Assembly: GCA_009767595.1 (NCBI GenBank)
Contig: VSDK01009463.1
Location: 160,473-224,472 of the forward strand
Length of the DNA stretch: 64,000 nt
Source of the DNA: Symbiodinium kawagutii
Lineage: Eukaryota; Sar; Dinophyceae; Suessiales; Symbiodiniaceae
Reading direction: 5' to 3'
Made by a program: the position numbers and the translations under genes. A model generated the notes under the pieces. The model saw nothing but the letters and a program-made list of their open reading frames with translations. It made no database searches and was not told where the DNA came from. Shown here piece by piece: positions 22,754 through 33,337 of this stretch. The number at the start of each line of letters is the position of its first letter. Position 1 is the stretch's first letter.

Positions 22754-22817
22754 TCTCTCATATCTATCTATCTATCTATCTATCTATCCATCCATCCATC
22801 CATCCATCCATCCATCT
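22754..22817 (+). repeat. (CTAT)n(CATC)n compound microsatellite
   Basis: Run of TATC units passing into CATC units. All frames are open, so the plus ORFs here (IYLSIYLS, IHPSIHPS) are repeat artefacts. Confidence 0.95.
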
Positions 22818-22899
22818 CTGAAGGCTTAGTCCAATGTATGATGTTTGAGCGGATAAAACTTCTGAGTGCGCTGAGTGTGACACAAGTTTGGGGTCATAA

Positions 22900-23540
22900 T
22901 GTTGTGTGTTTGTGCCACATTTTTGGGTGTGTGTTTTTTGGGGAGTTTTCAATCCGGGTGTGCTATGTGTTATGGTCTCAATCAAGACCAAAATCCATAC
23001 AGCGAATCAGAACCCAGTCTATCTATCTCTAAATAATGTAATTAGCTATATATGTTTGTATGTATGCATTAATTTACTACTTCTCATCTATCCATTCTAT
23101 GCATGCATGTAAATAAATATGGTTTATATCTATATACATGTATGTTAGTGCCTGTGTGTGTGTGTGTGTCTGTGTGTGTAATTGTGTGTTTGCGCATGTA
23201 GCATAGTTATTACATGTTTGCTTAGAAACACAAAAGCGAACCAGAATAGTTGAGATGTTTTTAACCACTCGCTTGAAAATTTAGCAATATTTGCTGCCTT
23301 TGGCTGACAAGTGGATAGATACATGTATCATCATTTATGTATAACCTCTGTGTATGTTTCTGTTGGTTTCTACATCTATCACAGATCAATGCCTGATGGT
23401 GTGGAAGCACCGAAAGATTGCTCGAGCTTCACCAAACGAGTTTGCATCACTTGAAAACTATCTTACGCAATTTTTTCAACATGAGACAATTGGGACACAA
23501 AATTCAATAAGTATCATCAACTCTCATTGAAAATCATCAG
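22900..23540. other. spacer with a (TG)n run
   Basis: AT-rich, with a TGTGTG run at 23153-23180. No gene recognised. Confidence 0.4.
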
Positions 23541-23552
23541 ATTGGGACCCAT

Positions 23553-23676
23553 TCACTGAATACAGTAACGGACAAAGTCCCAGATTCCCAGGCTCTGCAC
23601 CATCCGCACATCCCCTCTATCCCTATCCGCTGTTCGCCACACGTCCACACTCCAAATCCAAGACACCACTCGAGGC
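23553..23676 (-). CDS. candidate exon, possibly terminal
   Basis: Minus strand: TTTCACTTCCCAG acceptor, then VDVWRTADRDRGDVRMVQ and LGIWDFVRYCIQ, then TGA at 23555-23553. 124 nt, phase 2. It may be the last exon of a gene lying to the right, or the stop may lie past an unseen donor. Confidence 0.45.
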
Positions 23677-24064
23677 CTGGGAAGTGAAAACGCAATGCGT
23701 TTGAACAACTGAAAAAACCATGGCCATTGGCAAGCACGACCAGTGAACAGTTCAGTTTCTGGCCATTGAAGTTGGGAATATGATGGAATATGTATGATAT
23801 TGATCCATTCTCAAATAACTGTATCTGTCTTGCAAAAGCTGTGTCTGAAGAATCGTTGCAAAGGCCATGGTGGTGAACATGGATAATGAAAGGATGAGAA
23901 CGAGGATTTGGAAGCGCAAAAACTATGAGAATGCTGCGATGCCGCCATCAATTGACCATCATTGAACAATCAATTAACCACTTTAACCGCATCTCCAACC
24001 ACTTCAGCATTGCTCAATGGTCAAAAATTGCTCACCCCATCACCGCCGTGCAGCCCCCACCTAG

Positions 24065-24130
24065 GTGGTTGGCATTGCGGCGCCGGCAACGGCCTGGTGG
24101 GGCAGCAAGCCAGGCAGGGTCTTCAGAAAG
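24065..24130 (+). CDS. candidate plus-strand exon
   Basis: Excellent plus borders: CAGCCCCCACCTAG acceptor and CAGAAAG/GTAACG donor, 66 nt. Phase 1 reads CGAGNGLVGQQARQGLQK. A minus alternative exists at 24061-24093. First of a plus-strand series running to 29.38 kb. Confidence 0.5.
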
Positions 24131-24430
24131 GTAACGGTATTCTCAGTGGTTAATGATGCTTGGTTATTCTCAGTGATCCTTAACCACTGGGAATAGCATT
24201 AAATTACCATTCTGAATAGTTGCATCACCATTGAAAATTATCATAACCACTCAGTGGTTCATGATGCTTGGCTATACACTCGGGTGATCTAACATGGCAA
24301 TGAAAAATCAGCATCGCCCTGTGGCAATGTTGAAATTGCTCATTAAAGCTGAAATTCCTCAAACCATCCAATCCATCCCAGAACAAACGTACCTAGTAAA
24401 CAAACTCATCTGTTTTCATCATGGCTCGGG

Positions 24431-24538
24431 TGCTTCTCAAAATGGGGGGGTACCCCCAGTTATCATCCAATCTATTATATAACAATTTATACTAATAAAC
24501 CAACCATTTTGAGAGTCCCTTATGGCTTGAGAAACCAC
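24431..24538 (+). repeat. family A element
   Basis: TTCTCAAAATGGGGGGGTACC at the left, GTCCCTTATGGCTTGAGAAAC at the right. Confidence 0.85.
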
Positions 24539-24771
24539 CATGTTAGTGTTCTTGTTTGTTATCATCCCCTATTCACTACAACTTCATCCCCTGTAGAACC
24601 CACATGAATCACCCATCAAACCATCATAAATCCTCGCTGTAAAACCACAAGTCAATCCCTCATAAAACCACATAAATCCTACATAAATCACCCATCAAAC
24701 CATCATAAATCCCCTATGAACCCATTTTTCGCTCCAGGACACGTAGCAACGCACAGTCTCCGCCAGGTCAC

Positions 24772-24885
24772 CAGCGAGATCCGTGGGCTGCGCTGAGGCC
24801 CTTGTGCCCGTTGTGGTGCCCGTTGTGGTGCCCGTTGTGGTGGCCCATGGCTGGCAACGCGGTCCAGCCAGGGTTGGCCGGGCTC
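24772..24885. CDS. candidate exon with an internal 12-bp repeat, strand unresolved
   Basis: Contains GTGGTGCCCGTT repeated about three times. Minus borders: CGGCCCAG acceptor, CGCTG/GTGACC donor. Minus frames give GHHNGHHNGHHNGHKG, APQRAPQRAPQR or a Thr/Gly repeat. Plus frames give VPVVVPVVVPVVV. All are open because the unit is a multiple of three. Confidence 0.4.
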
Positions 24886-24959
24886 CTGGGCCGTAACCGG
24901 AGACCAGCTATGATGCATCATGGAATATAGTGCTTGGGTAATGGTTAAGTGATGTATGA

Positions 24960-25250
24960 GTACTGGTTGAGTAATGGTTAGGGAATGGTCACATGATGGT
25001 TAAGCAATGGTTGAGTAATGGTTCAGCAATGGTTAGATAGTTCCTGACTTATTTGCTGATTGATGAGCAGTTCAGTGTTATGAGTGTGATTCAACTTCAC
25101 GATCGGTGATTTACGATCATTCAGCATGAGTCCTTCTTATATAATCGTCCATTGATCGGTAATTAACCATTACATATCCGCTACTAAGCATTCTCAACAG
25201 CAAAACCTGATTCAAACCCAGCAAATGATTTTGTTTCAAAAAAGTCACCA
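24960..25250. repeat. ATGGTT-rich intron start
   Basis: GAGTAATGGTTAGGGAATGG-type words follow the exon at 24.8 kb. Confidence 0.5.
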
Positions 25251-25298
25251 GTGGACGAACAGTTGGTTACAGGTTGGTGAACCAGGCATTTGTTTCAG

Positions 25299-25424
25299 AT
25301 TCCCTTTTCAATCAATTGCATGGCATCGCCCAGGACGCCAAATCCGCCAAGGCTCACTTGACAAAGCGGAGCCAAGCCGAAAGCTGGCGGGCGAAAAGGG
25401 CAGGGAGAACACTGCGGAAGGAAC
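25299..25424 (+). CDS. candidate plus-strand exon, basic helix-rich
   Basis: Plus strand: GCATTTGTTTCAG acceptor, GGAAC/GTCCAC donor, 126 nt, phase 1 to 1. Reads LFNQLHGIAQDAKSAKAHL and KRSQAESWRAKRAGRTLRK: Ala/Lys/Arg-rich, probably helical. The minus frames are Phe/Ser/Pro-rich (antisense look). Family not recognised. Confidence 0.55.
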
Positions 25425-25483
25425 GTCCACTGTTACGACCACTTCATACGATCAGAATCAGGCTTGTGCCTATATGTGCACAT

Positions 25484-25800
25484 GTATATATATATATATA
25501 TATATGTTTAAATATTTGTATACATTTCTAAAAGTATACATGCACATACGTATGTATATTTAGTTTAAATGTATTCACATGTATATGTATAGATTTGTAC
25601 ATGTACATGTGAGGTACATATGGAATCATACAAATATAACTGTCAGAATATACATGTATATACATGTGTATATATATATAAACACATCAACAATATACAT
25701 ACCCAAACATGCAAAAAAACACACGTAAATAGATGCACATACATATGTTTAAGAACCATGGTTACTCAATATATATATATATATATACATATATAAATAC
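25484..25800. repeat. AT microsatellite region
   Basis: Several (TA)n and TATG/CATA runs (25486-25504, 25668-25680, 25771-25790). Confidence 0.8.
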
Positions 25801-25809
25801 ATATGTATA

Positions 25810-26350
25810 AAATATTGCTAGACGTTCTAAAGATAAAACAAAATTGACAAAGCTTTGTATACCTTTGCACGCATACTGTCGATACTCGTGGCTGTAGTGT
25901 TGATGGCTAATATCTGTTTGTCATCGTTTGGCGCTAGGGATGTAACTACACCGGCACGAACGAAATGGTCCAGGATGGTGGAATCTACCTAGACAGGACC
26001 ATCTTCTTGAGCTCAATCCGAATCCTAAGCCATAAAGAAATGATGACCGCTAATCACACTATGTACCAGTTCAATACATAGACACATATACATGCATATC
26101 AACCATTCAGATATATAATTCACAACAACACGATACAACACGAGTGTTTCCCAAAAATAGTTACCCCCGAAGGCCTGTTGTTTTCTTGAAAAGCATGCGG
26201 TTTCTTAGTTGATTCCAGGGTAGGCCAATGTAAAGCTGGCTGCTTCCAAGCCGCCATCGGTTTCTTAGAAGCCATGGACACTGCTGTCACAATGTTGCAC
26301 ATCATGCTGAGAGCCAGAGTGAAAGTAGATTGAATATGATGAAAGTCATA
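25810..26350. other. spacer
   Basis: No supported gene. A minus frame at 26120-26305 (MASKKPMAAWKQP) is open but lacks clear borders. A piece at 26148-26175 resembles a family A end. Confidence 0.3.
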
Positions 26351-26517
26351 GTGATTGTTTCTCTTAGTCAGGTTTTACAACAAGAAACACAACCAGCTTA
26401 GGCTCTTCTCGTATTCTATGTTTAGTGAAGTCAGAGACCCATTCGAGATCTTGATAATCAACGAACCAGCTTCCATGTCTCCACCGTGCCCATCGTGCAG
26501 CCCCCAGCAATTACCAG

Positions 26518-26684
26518 CAGCATCAGTGGCCTTGCAGTGCGGCATTGCCCGCAGTGAAATGGACATGGATCTCCGGCCTCCGCAAATGTCCGGCGGCACC
26601 GGGGATGGCGTGGAGATACCGTGGCTGGATCCACGAAAATCAGCGAAATCCATGGGAAGCGATGAGTTCTCAACGATTCAAACG
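26518..26684 (+). CDS. candidate plus-strand exon
   Basis: Plus strand: CAATTACCAG acceptor, CAAACG/GTGGAG donor, 167 nt, phase 1 to 0. Reads CGIARSEMDMDLRPPQMSGG and VEIPWLDPRKSAKSMGSDEF. The same frame is open from 26355, so the exon may start earlier. Minus frames are open too, including a Cys-rich one. Confidence 0.5.
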
Positions 26685-26711
26685 GTGGAGATACCATGAC
26701 TGAACACCATC

Positions 26712-26818
26712 CTGGTTGGTGGTTATAACCCCTGTGAAAAATATGCTTGTCAACCAACCAACTATCCCTAAATATAGGGGGAAAATGTTGGAAACAACCA
26801 ACCACCATTCATCCTGGT
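26712..26818 (+). repeat. family C element, diverged
   Basis: CTGGTTGGTGGTTATAACCCC at the left, AACAACCAACCACC at the right. Confidence 0.8.
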
Positions 26819-27103
26819 AGACTGGTTCTGCAACTTGGTTCAAGAACAGCATCAGTAAGAGCAAACCTTGAGACAGCCATGTTCAGCCTACGTTCAACAC
26901 AAGTGGATGGATTGAATTTCCCTACGCCGTTGATGGTTTTGCTATATCAAATTTACTCATATGTATATATGTTTCATATGATGTAATTGGTATCAGGAAA
27001 TGCATATGTACATGTCAGCCCACGTATCGAAAATCAAAATCAGACTTGAATCGGTGAGTTATTACTTGAATAAAAAACGATAAACAATGAACAAAACAAC
27101 CAT

Positions 27104-27210
27104 ATGGGTATGTGCCCAAAGAGTGGTACCCCCCAAAACCAATGGTTTCATAGTAAAATGATCATTTTTGTGGTGCGGCAGATTGGTCTCCTTATTTTGG
27201 CACAAACCCA
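27104..27210 (+). repeat. family D element
   Basis: Contains GGTACCCCCCAAAACCAATGG and AGTAAAATGATCATTTTTG. The reverse complement of 52365-52440 matches it. Confidence 0.6.
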
Positions 27211-27214
27211 TATA

Positions 27215-28070
27215 GTCAACGTCCAAATATTCACCACTGGCTGTCGAATCAATGCATTTGTCGCTGCAGGTTCTTGATCAACCAACAGCCGTCCCTTGAC
27301 ACATCCTCACAGGATGTCAGCAGCATCAATGATCAACCGGTCAATCCGTCAACCTCCCAGGCATGTTGTCGTTCCCAATATCGCTGGCAGCGTCCTAGTG
27401 ATCATCTGCTATGATCAAGCGATATCAACGATCATTGACCCTTACCAGCAATGATCAGCTATGATCTAAGATTGCTCAACATGTATTGACAGGCCCTCCT
27501 ATAACAGTCCATAATTGATCATTCCTCAGCATTGATCAACCATTATCAGCCATCAGTGTGGTCACCATAATCAACAAACTAATCCCTTCTCCCTATTAGT
27601 AAACCTCCCCAAAATAAGACAACAGCCATAAATCCCCAGATTTCTGGATTTCACGTGGTCTCTATTCATATGTTTAATTGTAGCAATTGAAATTCAATAA
27701 GAAAACAGATTCATTCCAGAAGGCTTTTACCCCCTAATAATGAAAATAGCCTGATCCTTAAAATTAATTATTAGGGTCCTCGTTGAAATCAACAAGTTTG
27801 CATTTCCATTCTAAGGAATCTAACTGATCAGTAGGGGTCCCTCGGGGACCTGAATATTGAATACCCCCTAGTAAAACAATGTAAAAGATAGCTTACCGCG
27901 CTTATTACTGTGTCCCGGGGGAGCGTTTGGTACTAGGGAGAGAGGGTTAATTAATCAACTGATGATCATGATTTAATTCTGGTCCTAACCATCATCAACC
28001 ATTGTCAACCACCAACCATCATCAACCACCACCCACCAACCATCACCATTCTCAATGTCCAAGCGTCACA
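27215..28070. other. intron-like spacer, GATCA-rich
   Basis: Many TGATCA/GATCAAC words, then an AACCATCATCAACC block at 27985-28050 before the next exon. Confidence 0.4.
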
Positions 28071-28078
28071 GGCCCCAG

Positions 28079-28137
28079 GGGCCGTTCTCGTGGCTTCTCA
28101 TTCAGCCTTGGTGCCCCCAAGCAGCTCGCGGGATAAG
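28079..28137 (+). CDS. candidate plus-strand exon
   Basis: Plus borders near consensus: CACAGGCCCCAG acceptor and GGATAAG/GTACAA donor, 59 nt. Phase 1 reads AVLVASHSALVPPSSSRDK, phase 0 to the 29248 exon. Family not recognised. Confidence 0.5.
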
Positions 28138-28139
28138 GT

Positions 28140-28830
28140 ACAACCATGGTCCTGGCGACTTGCCCAGATAGGGTGACCATGGTCCTGGTGACCATGGGTC
28201 TTATGTTTCTATTGGATGAGACTTACTTGAATATTGGGTCAATATCAGACTTCTTAAGTTACTGTTTCTATTTCTATTGGGTCTATTTGACATAAATAAG
28301 GTGACCATGGTCCTGTCCTGGTACTTTTATTGGGTTTTAGATGTTTTTTTTCATATGATTCTCGCATCTTAGGCTCAATAGGTACAGGACTTTTATTGGT
28401 TTTTAGATGTCTTTTGGTGAATTTTTTCCCGTTTGTGGGATCATTGACCATGATGGTGATTTGCTATAGCTTGATTGGTCTTTGTTGGGATAATCATCAA
28501 GCACGATTGGTTCATCAAACGAACCACCTTGCGGGATGCTGCTTTCGATGCCAAGGAAAACTCTGGTGATTTGTACTGGTTCAAGTCAGCAACAATGAGA
28601 AACAGTGAATATCACTAGCACATTCAATGACTGCTGGTAGATCGAGAAACCAAAGTGTAAACCAGTAAGATGAGGCCCGATATCAACACCCCATGATAAT
28701 TTGAACACTGCACAGGTGAAAAAAAAATGCAGCTTCTGAGAGATACACATTGTTCCTGGTATGTGACGCAAACTGCCGGATCTATATCAAACATTATCAA
28801 ATCAACTATGGAACTGCTTTGAACCGTCCC
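28140..28830. other. intron-like spacer
   Basis: GTGACCATGGTCCTG recurs at 28162, 28183 and 28301. No gene recognised. Confidence 0.4.
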
Positions 28831-28892
28831 ATGCATGATCCGGGATGAAACAAAGCATGTCCAATCGGCAGGAATTCATGAACAGAAGAGAG

Positions 28893-29010
28893 AAGTAAAG
28901 GAGCGAGGACGACAAACCAAGAGAAACAGAAAAAAAAACAAAAAAACGAAAAAAAGAGAATCGAGAGGGAGGGAGAGAGGGAGAGAGAGAGAGGAAGAGA
29001 GAGCTGCATT
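28893..29010 (+). repeat. purine-rich tract
   Basis: Long A/G-only stretch (GAGAGAGGGAGAG type). The open frames here are artefacts of composition. Confidence 0.85.
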
Positions 29011-29247
29011 TTTTTTGTGCTGTCAAACTCCGGCGTTCGCAGAAAACAAGCCATGACACAGCACGGTCATCCTGGGGTGGTATCTTTCCCTGCGACCTTT
29101 CAGTTCTTGCCATGCAACATCCCAATGATCTCAACAAACAGGGATCCTTGGCAGTCATTCAAATCAAGAGAATTGGCTAAACCAGTCTCACATCCATCAA
29201 TTAATGGACCAAAAAGACTGAAGAAACGAACAAGTACTTTTCTTCAG

Positions 29248-29379
29248 CGCCACCAACAATCCTATATCTTGCTTGTTCGACTGTCGATCCCTCACATGAA
29301 TTCCCAAGAATTCAGGTTGCTGGGTGAAGCAACCAACATTAATTACATATTCTCTGCGCTGAAACGCTCCATCTGCTGA
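29248..29379 (+). CDS. candidate terminal plus-strand exon
   Basis: Plus strand: AGTACTTTTCTTCAG acceptor, then RHQQSYILLVRLSIPHMNS and LLGEATNINYIFSALKRSIC, then TGA. 132 nt including the stop. An internal AATTCAG/GTTGCT could alternatively be a donor. It would be the 3' end of the plus-strand gene that starts near 24 kb. Confidence 0.5.
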   Translation, partial: RHQQSYILLVRLSIPHMNSQEFRLLGEATNINYIFSALKRSIC

Positions 29380-29645
29380 TCAATCACCCAGGTGCTGTTC
29401 CCAGTAGTGATAATTAGTGGGAAACCAATGTAGCTGTGATAAGGCTAGCAATCATCAACTAAACAAAGGGTGGTTCCCCTTAACCAACCAATAATATAAT
29501 GATATGATTATCAATAGGGAAACCACCATAACTGTGGGTTTGCATATAAATAGCCATCCAGTATTCATTTCTGTTTCATTAATAATTGGGAAAATCATTT
29601 GCCAAAAAATAGCCATCCTTCATTTCGAAACCATCGAATCTTCAC

Positions 29646-29715
29646 CGGAACGAGCAGCTGCCATGTCTTCGTTCCGGCGCCAAGTGACGACACAGCAGCT
29701 TGTGAGGGTCGAGGC
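29646..29715 (-). CDS. candidate exon, Cys/His-containing
   Basis: Minus strand: TTCTCCTTCACAGTCAG acceptor, GTTCCG/GTGAAG donor, 70 nt. Phase 1 reads LDPHKLLCRHLAPERRHG then SCSF and continues in phase from 30481-30635. It resembles part of a CCCH-type finger but lacks the full cysteine set. Confidence 0.5.
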
Positions 29716-29719
29716 CTGA

Positions 29720-30420
29720 CTGTGAAGGAGAAGTAACTGGTTGACCTTTCACACTTGCTTGCTGGTGATTATGATATAATTAGTGATATAACTAGTTAAT
29801 CAATTATGATTAAGGAGAAGTGACTATGACCAACTATGACTATGATCGTTGATAACTTGCTGGTGATTCTACCAACTAGTTAAGGAGAAGCAATTATGAC
29901 TACAAGGTAAGCTGGCGATGTAAGGTCAAACTGATAACTCGCTGGTGATTATGATATAGTGATATAATTAAGTAGTTAATCAATGTGGTTATTGGGATTG
30001 CTAGTAAATGATTCATAAGGTAATGATCTATGATATAGTATTATGGTATAGTGATAAAAGTAATCTTATACTCACATAGTGATAGGTGGGGGTACTTGAT
30101 AGGTGACACAAACTATAGACACATTGTAAGACCAGGTATGAAACCTAGTAAGGATAGGTGTAAAAGTAATTGTGAAGCTTGTGGATTTCAATGGATTTCT
30201 ACTTAGTTGCAACTAGGTGTAGCTACTGCCAAGTTCATTAACTAGGGTCTCTACATGTACCACTTAAGGGTTTGGTTTCACTGGCTTATTGACTGGCCAT
30301 TGTTCACCCTACAAGTAGGTTGTTGTTCCCGTTGTTGTTGGCTATGTCTGGCTTATGACAATCAGCTTCACCCCACACCCACCTGGTCCAACTATCAGCA
30401 AAGCTGGGGGTTTACAGAGA
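29720..30420. other. intron-like spacer
   Basis: GCTGGTGATTATGATATA and AAGGAGAAG words recur. No gene recognised. Confidence 0.4.
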
Positions 30421-30480
30421 AGGTTGGTTAGTGTTCATTCATCGGGGTTTCACCCAGCAAAGGGGTGTCCTGGCAAATAC

Positions 30481-30635
30481 CTGTAGCTATCCTTGGTGTT
30501 CTTTGCGAAGCCGTGGTGGAGAGGTACTTGCCCATAGTTTCGAGCCGTGATGCGCAACATCTCGAGGTGCGCAACATCTCAACACTTTCAGACTCTTTCA
30601 AATGCAAAAAAACACCCAAAATCACAATGTCATGT
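30481..30635 (-). CDS. candidate exon starting at a family B edge
   Basis: Minus strand: acceptor CCACAGCCAG is the end of the family B element 30637-30751. Donor GCTACAG/GTATTTG. 155 nt = 51 codons, phase 2 to 1. Reads FLHLKESESVEMLRTSRCC and LETMGKYLSTTASQRTPR. A plus frame of 88 codons also crosses it. Confidence 0.55.
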
Positions 30636-30636
30636 C

Positions 30637-30751
30637 TGGCTGTGGGTCAAACCCTTGGAACCCTGGTTCGCCTGTCATCAACCATTGCTTTTCCTATAAA
30701 ATTGTTGGTGATTCCCTCATTAGTTGCTTGATGAATATTGACCCATAGCCA
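30637..30751 (-). repeat. family B element
   Basis: TGGCTGTGGGTCAAACCC at the left, ATATTGACCCATAGCC at the right. Confidence 0.9.
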
Positions 30752-30862
30752 TATATAGCTGGTATATCCCCCATTTTTGTTGGTTATCATCCCTTATTAT
30801 TATATAACCATTAACCAGCTAGTTAACCTTTGTTGGTTGATTCATATTGACCCAGCTCGCCA
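30752..30862 (-). repeat. family B relative, adjacent
   Basis: CCCCCATTTTTGTTGGTTATC core and ATATTGACCCAGCTCGCC end, immediately beside the previous copy. Confidence 0.6.
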
Positions 30863-30920
30863 TATCTGACCATGGCACCTGCCATGATCAACGGCCCGTT
30901 GCGGTTCCACGGCGCGTGAC

Positions 30921-31067
30921 CCCAGGCCCTCCCGTGACGCCAGCGCTGCCACGGGCTGCGCCTCTTTTGGCTCAGAAGCTGCGAAGCCACTTCGGCGCCC
31001 GTGAACGCTTCGGAAGCCCCTGGCGGCACCAGAGATTTTTTCGGCGATAAGCCGCTCATGGAGGTTT
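30921..31067 (-). CDS. candidate exon starting at a family A edge
   Basis: Minus strand: TTGAG/AAACC at the edge of family A (31063-31162) as acceptor; donor CTGGG/GTCACG (or ATGGCAG/GTGCCA at about 30881). Reads MSGLSPKKSLVPPGASEAF and GAEVASQLLSQKRRSPWQRW. GC-rich and open in several frames, including plus. Confidence 0.45.
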
Positions 31068-31162
31068 CTCAAGCCATAGGGGTACCCCCAAATCATCCAT
31101 GGTTATAGTCATTTATACTAATAAACTAGCCATTTTTGGGGTACCCTATTTTGAGAAACACC
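31063..31162 (+). repeat. family A element
   Basis: GTTTCTCAAGCCATAGGGG at the left, CCCTATTTTGAGAAACACC at the right. Confidence 0.9.
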
Positions 31163-31164
31163 CT

Positions 31165-31920
31165 TATGAATGTGATGAATGTGATGATAACTTATTGAAT
31201 GTGATGATAACTGATTTACAACTGATTGATTACCAGTGAATGTGATGATAGCTGATTGATATTGGATATCCACAGATTTGATGTGGAAACAATCTGAGAA
31301 CTGAAAGAATATGATTGATATTCGATATCTCTAAACTGATGACGCATCAAAAAAATGATTCAAGATTAAAATTGAGAATTTGATTGACTCATATTGACTC
31401 GCTGGTTGGCTGAGGATTCATCGGTGACCGGTTGATGCTGGTCAGTGATGCTTGATGGTGGTGAACTTTGCTTGATAGTGGCTGATGATGGGCTATAGTG
31501 AATCTGATTGGGATGTTCACCACTGCCCACTGCCCAATTTCGGCGAGATTTAACTTGTGTGTGTGTGTGTTTATCTAGTAGCTAGATAGGCAAATAATTC
31601 AAAATGCGTCAACAAGATTCGTTTCAGTGATGTCGGTTCAACATCCGTGTGTATGCATGAAAGTATGGACACGCATTGGTCACTGGACCAAAAGTCTGGA
31701 TCCGTGCCGTTGGTATATTTCATTTCCTATTGTAGTTGGCCATCGTTCCCTACTCTTAGCCTTTGTTGACCGTGATTCACGACTAGCCATGATTTATTAC
31801 TTAACAATCATTGTTGGACAGTAATTATCACACCATATTTCTATTATCAACCACCAGCATCAGCCGATTGACCAACTACAGTAGTTAACCAAGAAAAAAT
31901 AAACCGTATCTTGATGTGGG
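31165..31920. other. intron-like spacer
   Basis: GAATGTGATGATAAC repeats at 31168-31255, then GGTTGATGCTGG words, ending with TATCAACCACCAGCATC. No gene recognised. Confidence 0.4.
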
Positions 31921-32009
31921 TGTTTCTCAAAATAGGGACCCCAAAAGCATCTCATATCAATTATAGAACCAACCAACAATTTCTTTTGTGACCTCTATTC
32001 TAAGAAACC
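31920..32009 (+). repeat. family A element
   Basis: TGTTTCTCAAAATAGGGACCCC at the left, CTATTCTAAGAAACC at the right. Confidence 0.85.
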
Positions 32010-32068
32010 AGCAACAATTAACCAAGCAAAATAGACTTAAATAGACCACGTCTTCATCCAAGTCCTAC

Positions 32069-32117
32069 TTTCCGTTCCGCTTCTCCCGTGCCTTTGTGCC
32101 GCCCGGAGCTAGAGGGC
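32069..32117 (-). CDS. candidate exon, polar
   Basis: Minus strand: GGCGACAG acceptor, CGGAAA/GTAGGA donor, 49 nt. Reads PSSSGRHKGTGEAERK, phase 2 to 0. It follows 33427-33595 in phase. Plus frames are also open (Pro/Arg-rich). Confidence 0.45.
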
Positions 32118-32285
32118 CTGTCGCCGTGGTGCGGCCCCCCCGCAGCAAAACGACAACGACAACGACCAACGACCCATCAATCCAAAGACGAGGGTGGCTA
32201 TGCAACTGTTAATACCAGGGGAAAACCAGCAACAACAGCGGGTGTCACTTGATAGTTATCTTCTGAGCCGAACACAAGCTTGAAC

Positions 32286-32504
32286 TCAGCCAGAAAATCG
32301 ACGAGTGCAACAGGATGATACTAGTAAGTTTTCCAAGCATTGACAACGGTTGATGTTTGGTTGATGCTTGGTTTGGAACCATGAGTAGACGAAAGATTGT
32401 GAAGGAGCTTGCCTTGAGTGCAATGAGGTATCCAGCCCCTGATAAACCAGCCATTTTTTGAAGGTGAATTCATAAGCCAAGAAATGGGTCAAACAAAAGA
32501 CAGT
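32286..32504 (-). CDS. candidate exon starting at a family C edge
   Basis: Minus strand: the acceptor CCGACCAG is the family C terminus. Open for 219 nt to a TGA: THFLAYEFTFKKWL, SRQAPSQSFVYSWFQTKH, CQCLENLLVSSCC. An internal TGGCTG/GTTT could be a donor. Family not recognised. Confidence 0.5.
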   Translation of the reverse strand, partial: TVFCLTHFLAYEFTFKKWLVYQGLDTSLHSRQAPSQSFVYSWFQTKHQPNINRCQCLENLLVSSCCTRRFSG

Positions 32505-32609
32505 CTGGTCGGTGGTTGAACCACCCCTATGAAAAATATGCGCAAGTCAACCATTTGTCATCACCTGTGGGAAAATAAGCCAGATGTCAATCAAACCACC
32601 AACAAGCAG
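32505..32609 (+). repeat. family C element
   Basis: CTGGTCGGTGGTTGAACCACC at the left, TCAAACCACCAACAAGCAG at the right. Confidence 0.9.
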
Positions 32610-32635
32610 TTGATATCTACTAACCAATGGATCTC

Positions 32636-32938
32636 TCATTGACATATTGACGGGCCAAGAAATATGCCGGCCACTGCGGCGACAAAGCACCAAACCCTGA
32701 GAGCTGCAATTGCCCCTGCAACTGTTTGTCCTGCCTTTCTTTTGGAGTTTTGGATATAGACTGGCGAAAATAAAAAATGTTTCAAAAACCAATGCGAGGG
32801 GGTACACACAGTCATTGTTAAGGTCAGCACTTGGACAATTTTGATGGATACAATTGGATACATCATGCAGCTATTTCCCTCCCAGTTGCTCATGGAAGCC
32901 ATCATCATCTCCAGTACGTCTTTTCCATCTATAGCCAT
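32636..32938 (-). CDS. candidate coding segment with hydrophobic helices
   Basis: Minus-strand frame open for 100 codons. KRKAGQTVAGAIAALRVWC is followed by FVAAVAGIFLGPSICQ (membrane-like), with a second hydrophobic stretch upstream. Splice limits not resolved. No plus competitor of similar quality. Family not recognised. Confidence 0.45.
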   Translation of the reverse strand: MAIDGKDVLEMMMASMSNWEGNSCMMYPIVSIKIVQVLTLTMTVCTPSHWFLKHFLFSPVYIQNSKRKAGQTVAGAIAALRVWCFVAAVAGIFLGPSICQ

Positions 32939-32939
32939 G

Positions 32940-33335
32940 GTGGACGTTCCAGAGACGTTATGAGGACATCGGCAGGTATGACCTGTTCAATTGTTTCCTT
33001 TCTGTTAGCGGGCTACCGAGGACTATGTTTGGGCCAGTATAAATCATTATTAGCCATGATCAAGCATTTACACTTTAACACTTATCAAGCTACCAACCTT
33101 ATTACATAATCGTTATTGACCATCATTTATGAAGCGGTTTTATGAATCATGACCAGTATCAATGATTCATATCATGTGTTTCTTATAACCATTATTAAGC
33201 ATCATATCTCATAAATCATCTTTGCATAGATGAATTATATGACCATTTACACATAATCATATGGCATTATGACCGTCAAACATTTTTGACCATTATTTTG
33301 CAACCATGAACCACTGATAAATCACAGGAAAATAA
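32940..33335. other. AACCATTATT-rich spacer
   Basis: ACCATTATTAAGCATCAT words. No gene recognised. Confidence 0.4.
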
Positions 33336-33337
33336 CC

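Noticed and set aside
22682-22829. Plus ORFs with IYLSIYLS/IHPSIHPS
   Set aside because: Translation of the CTAT/CATC microsatellite; all frames are open.
28835-29056. Lys/Arg-rich plus ORF
   Set aside because: Purine-only tract; Lys/Arg/Glu content follows from composition.
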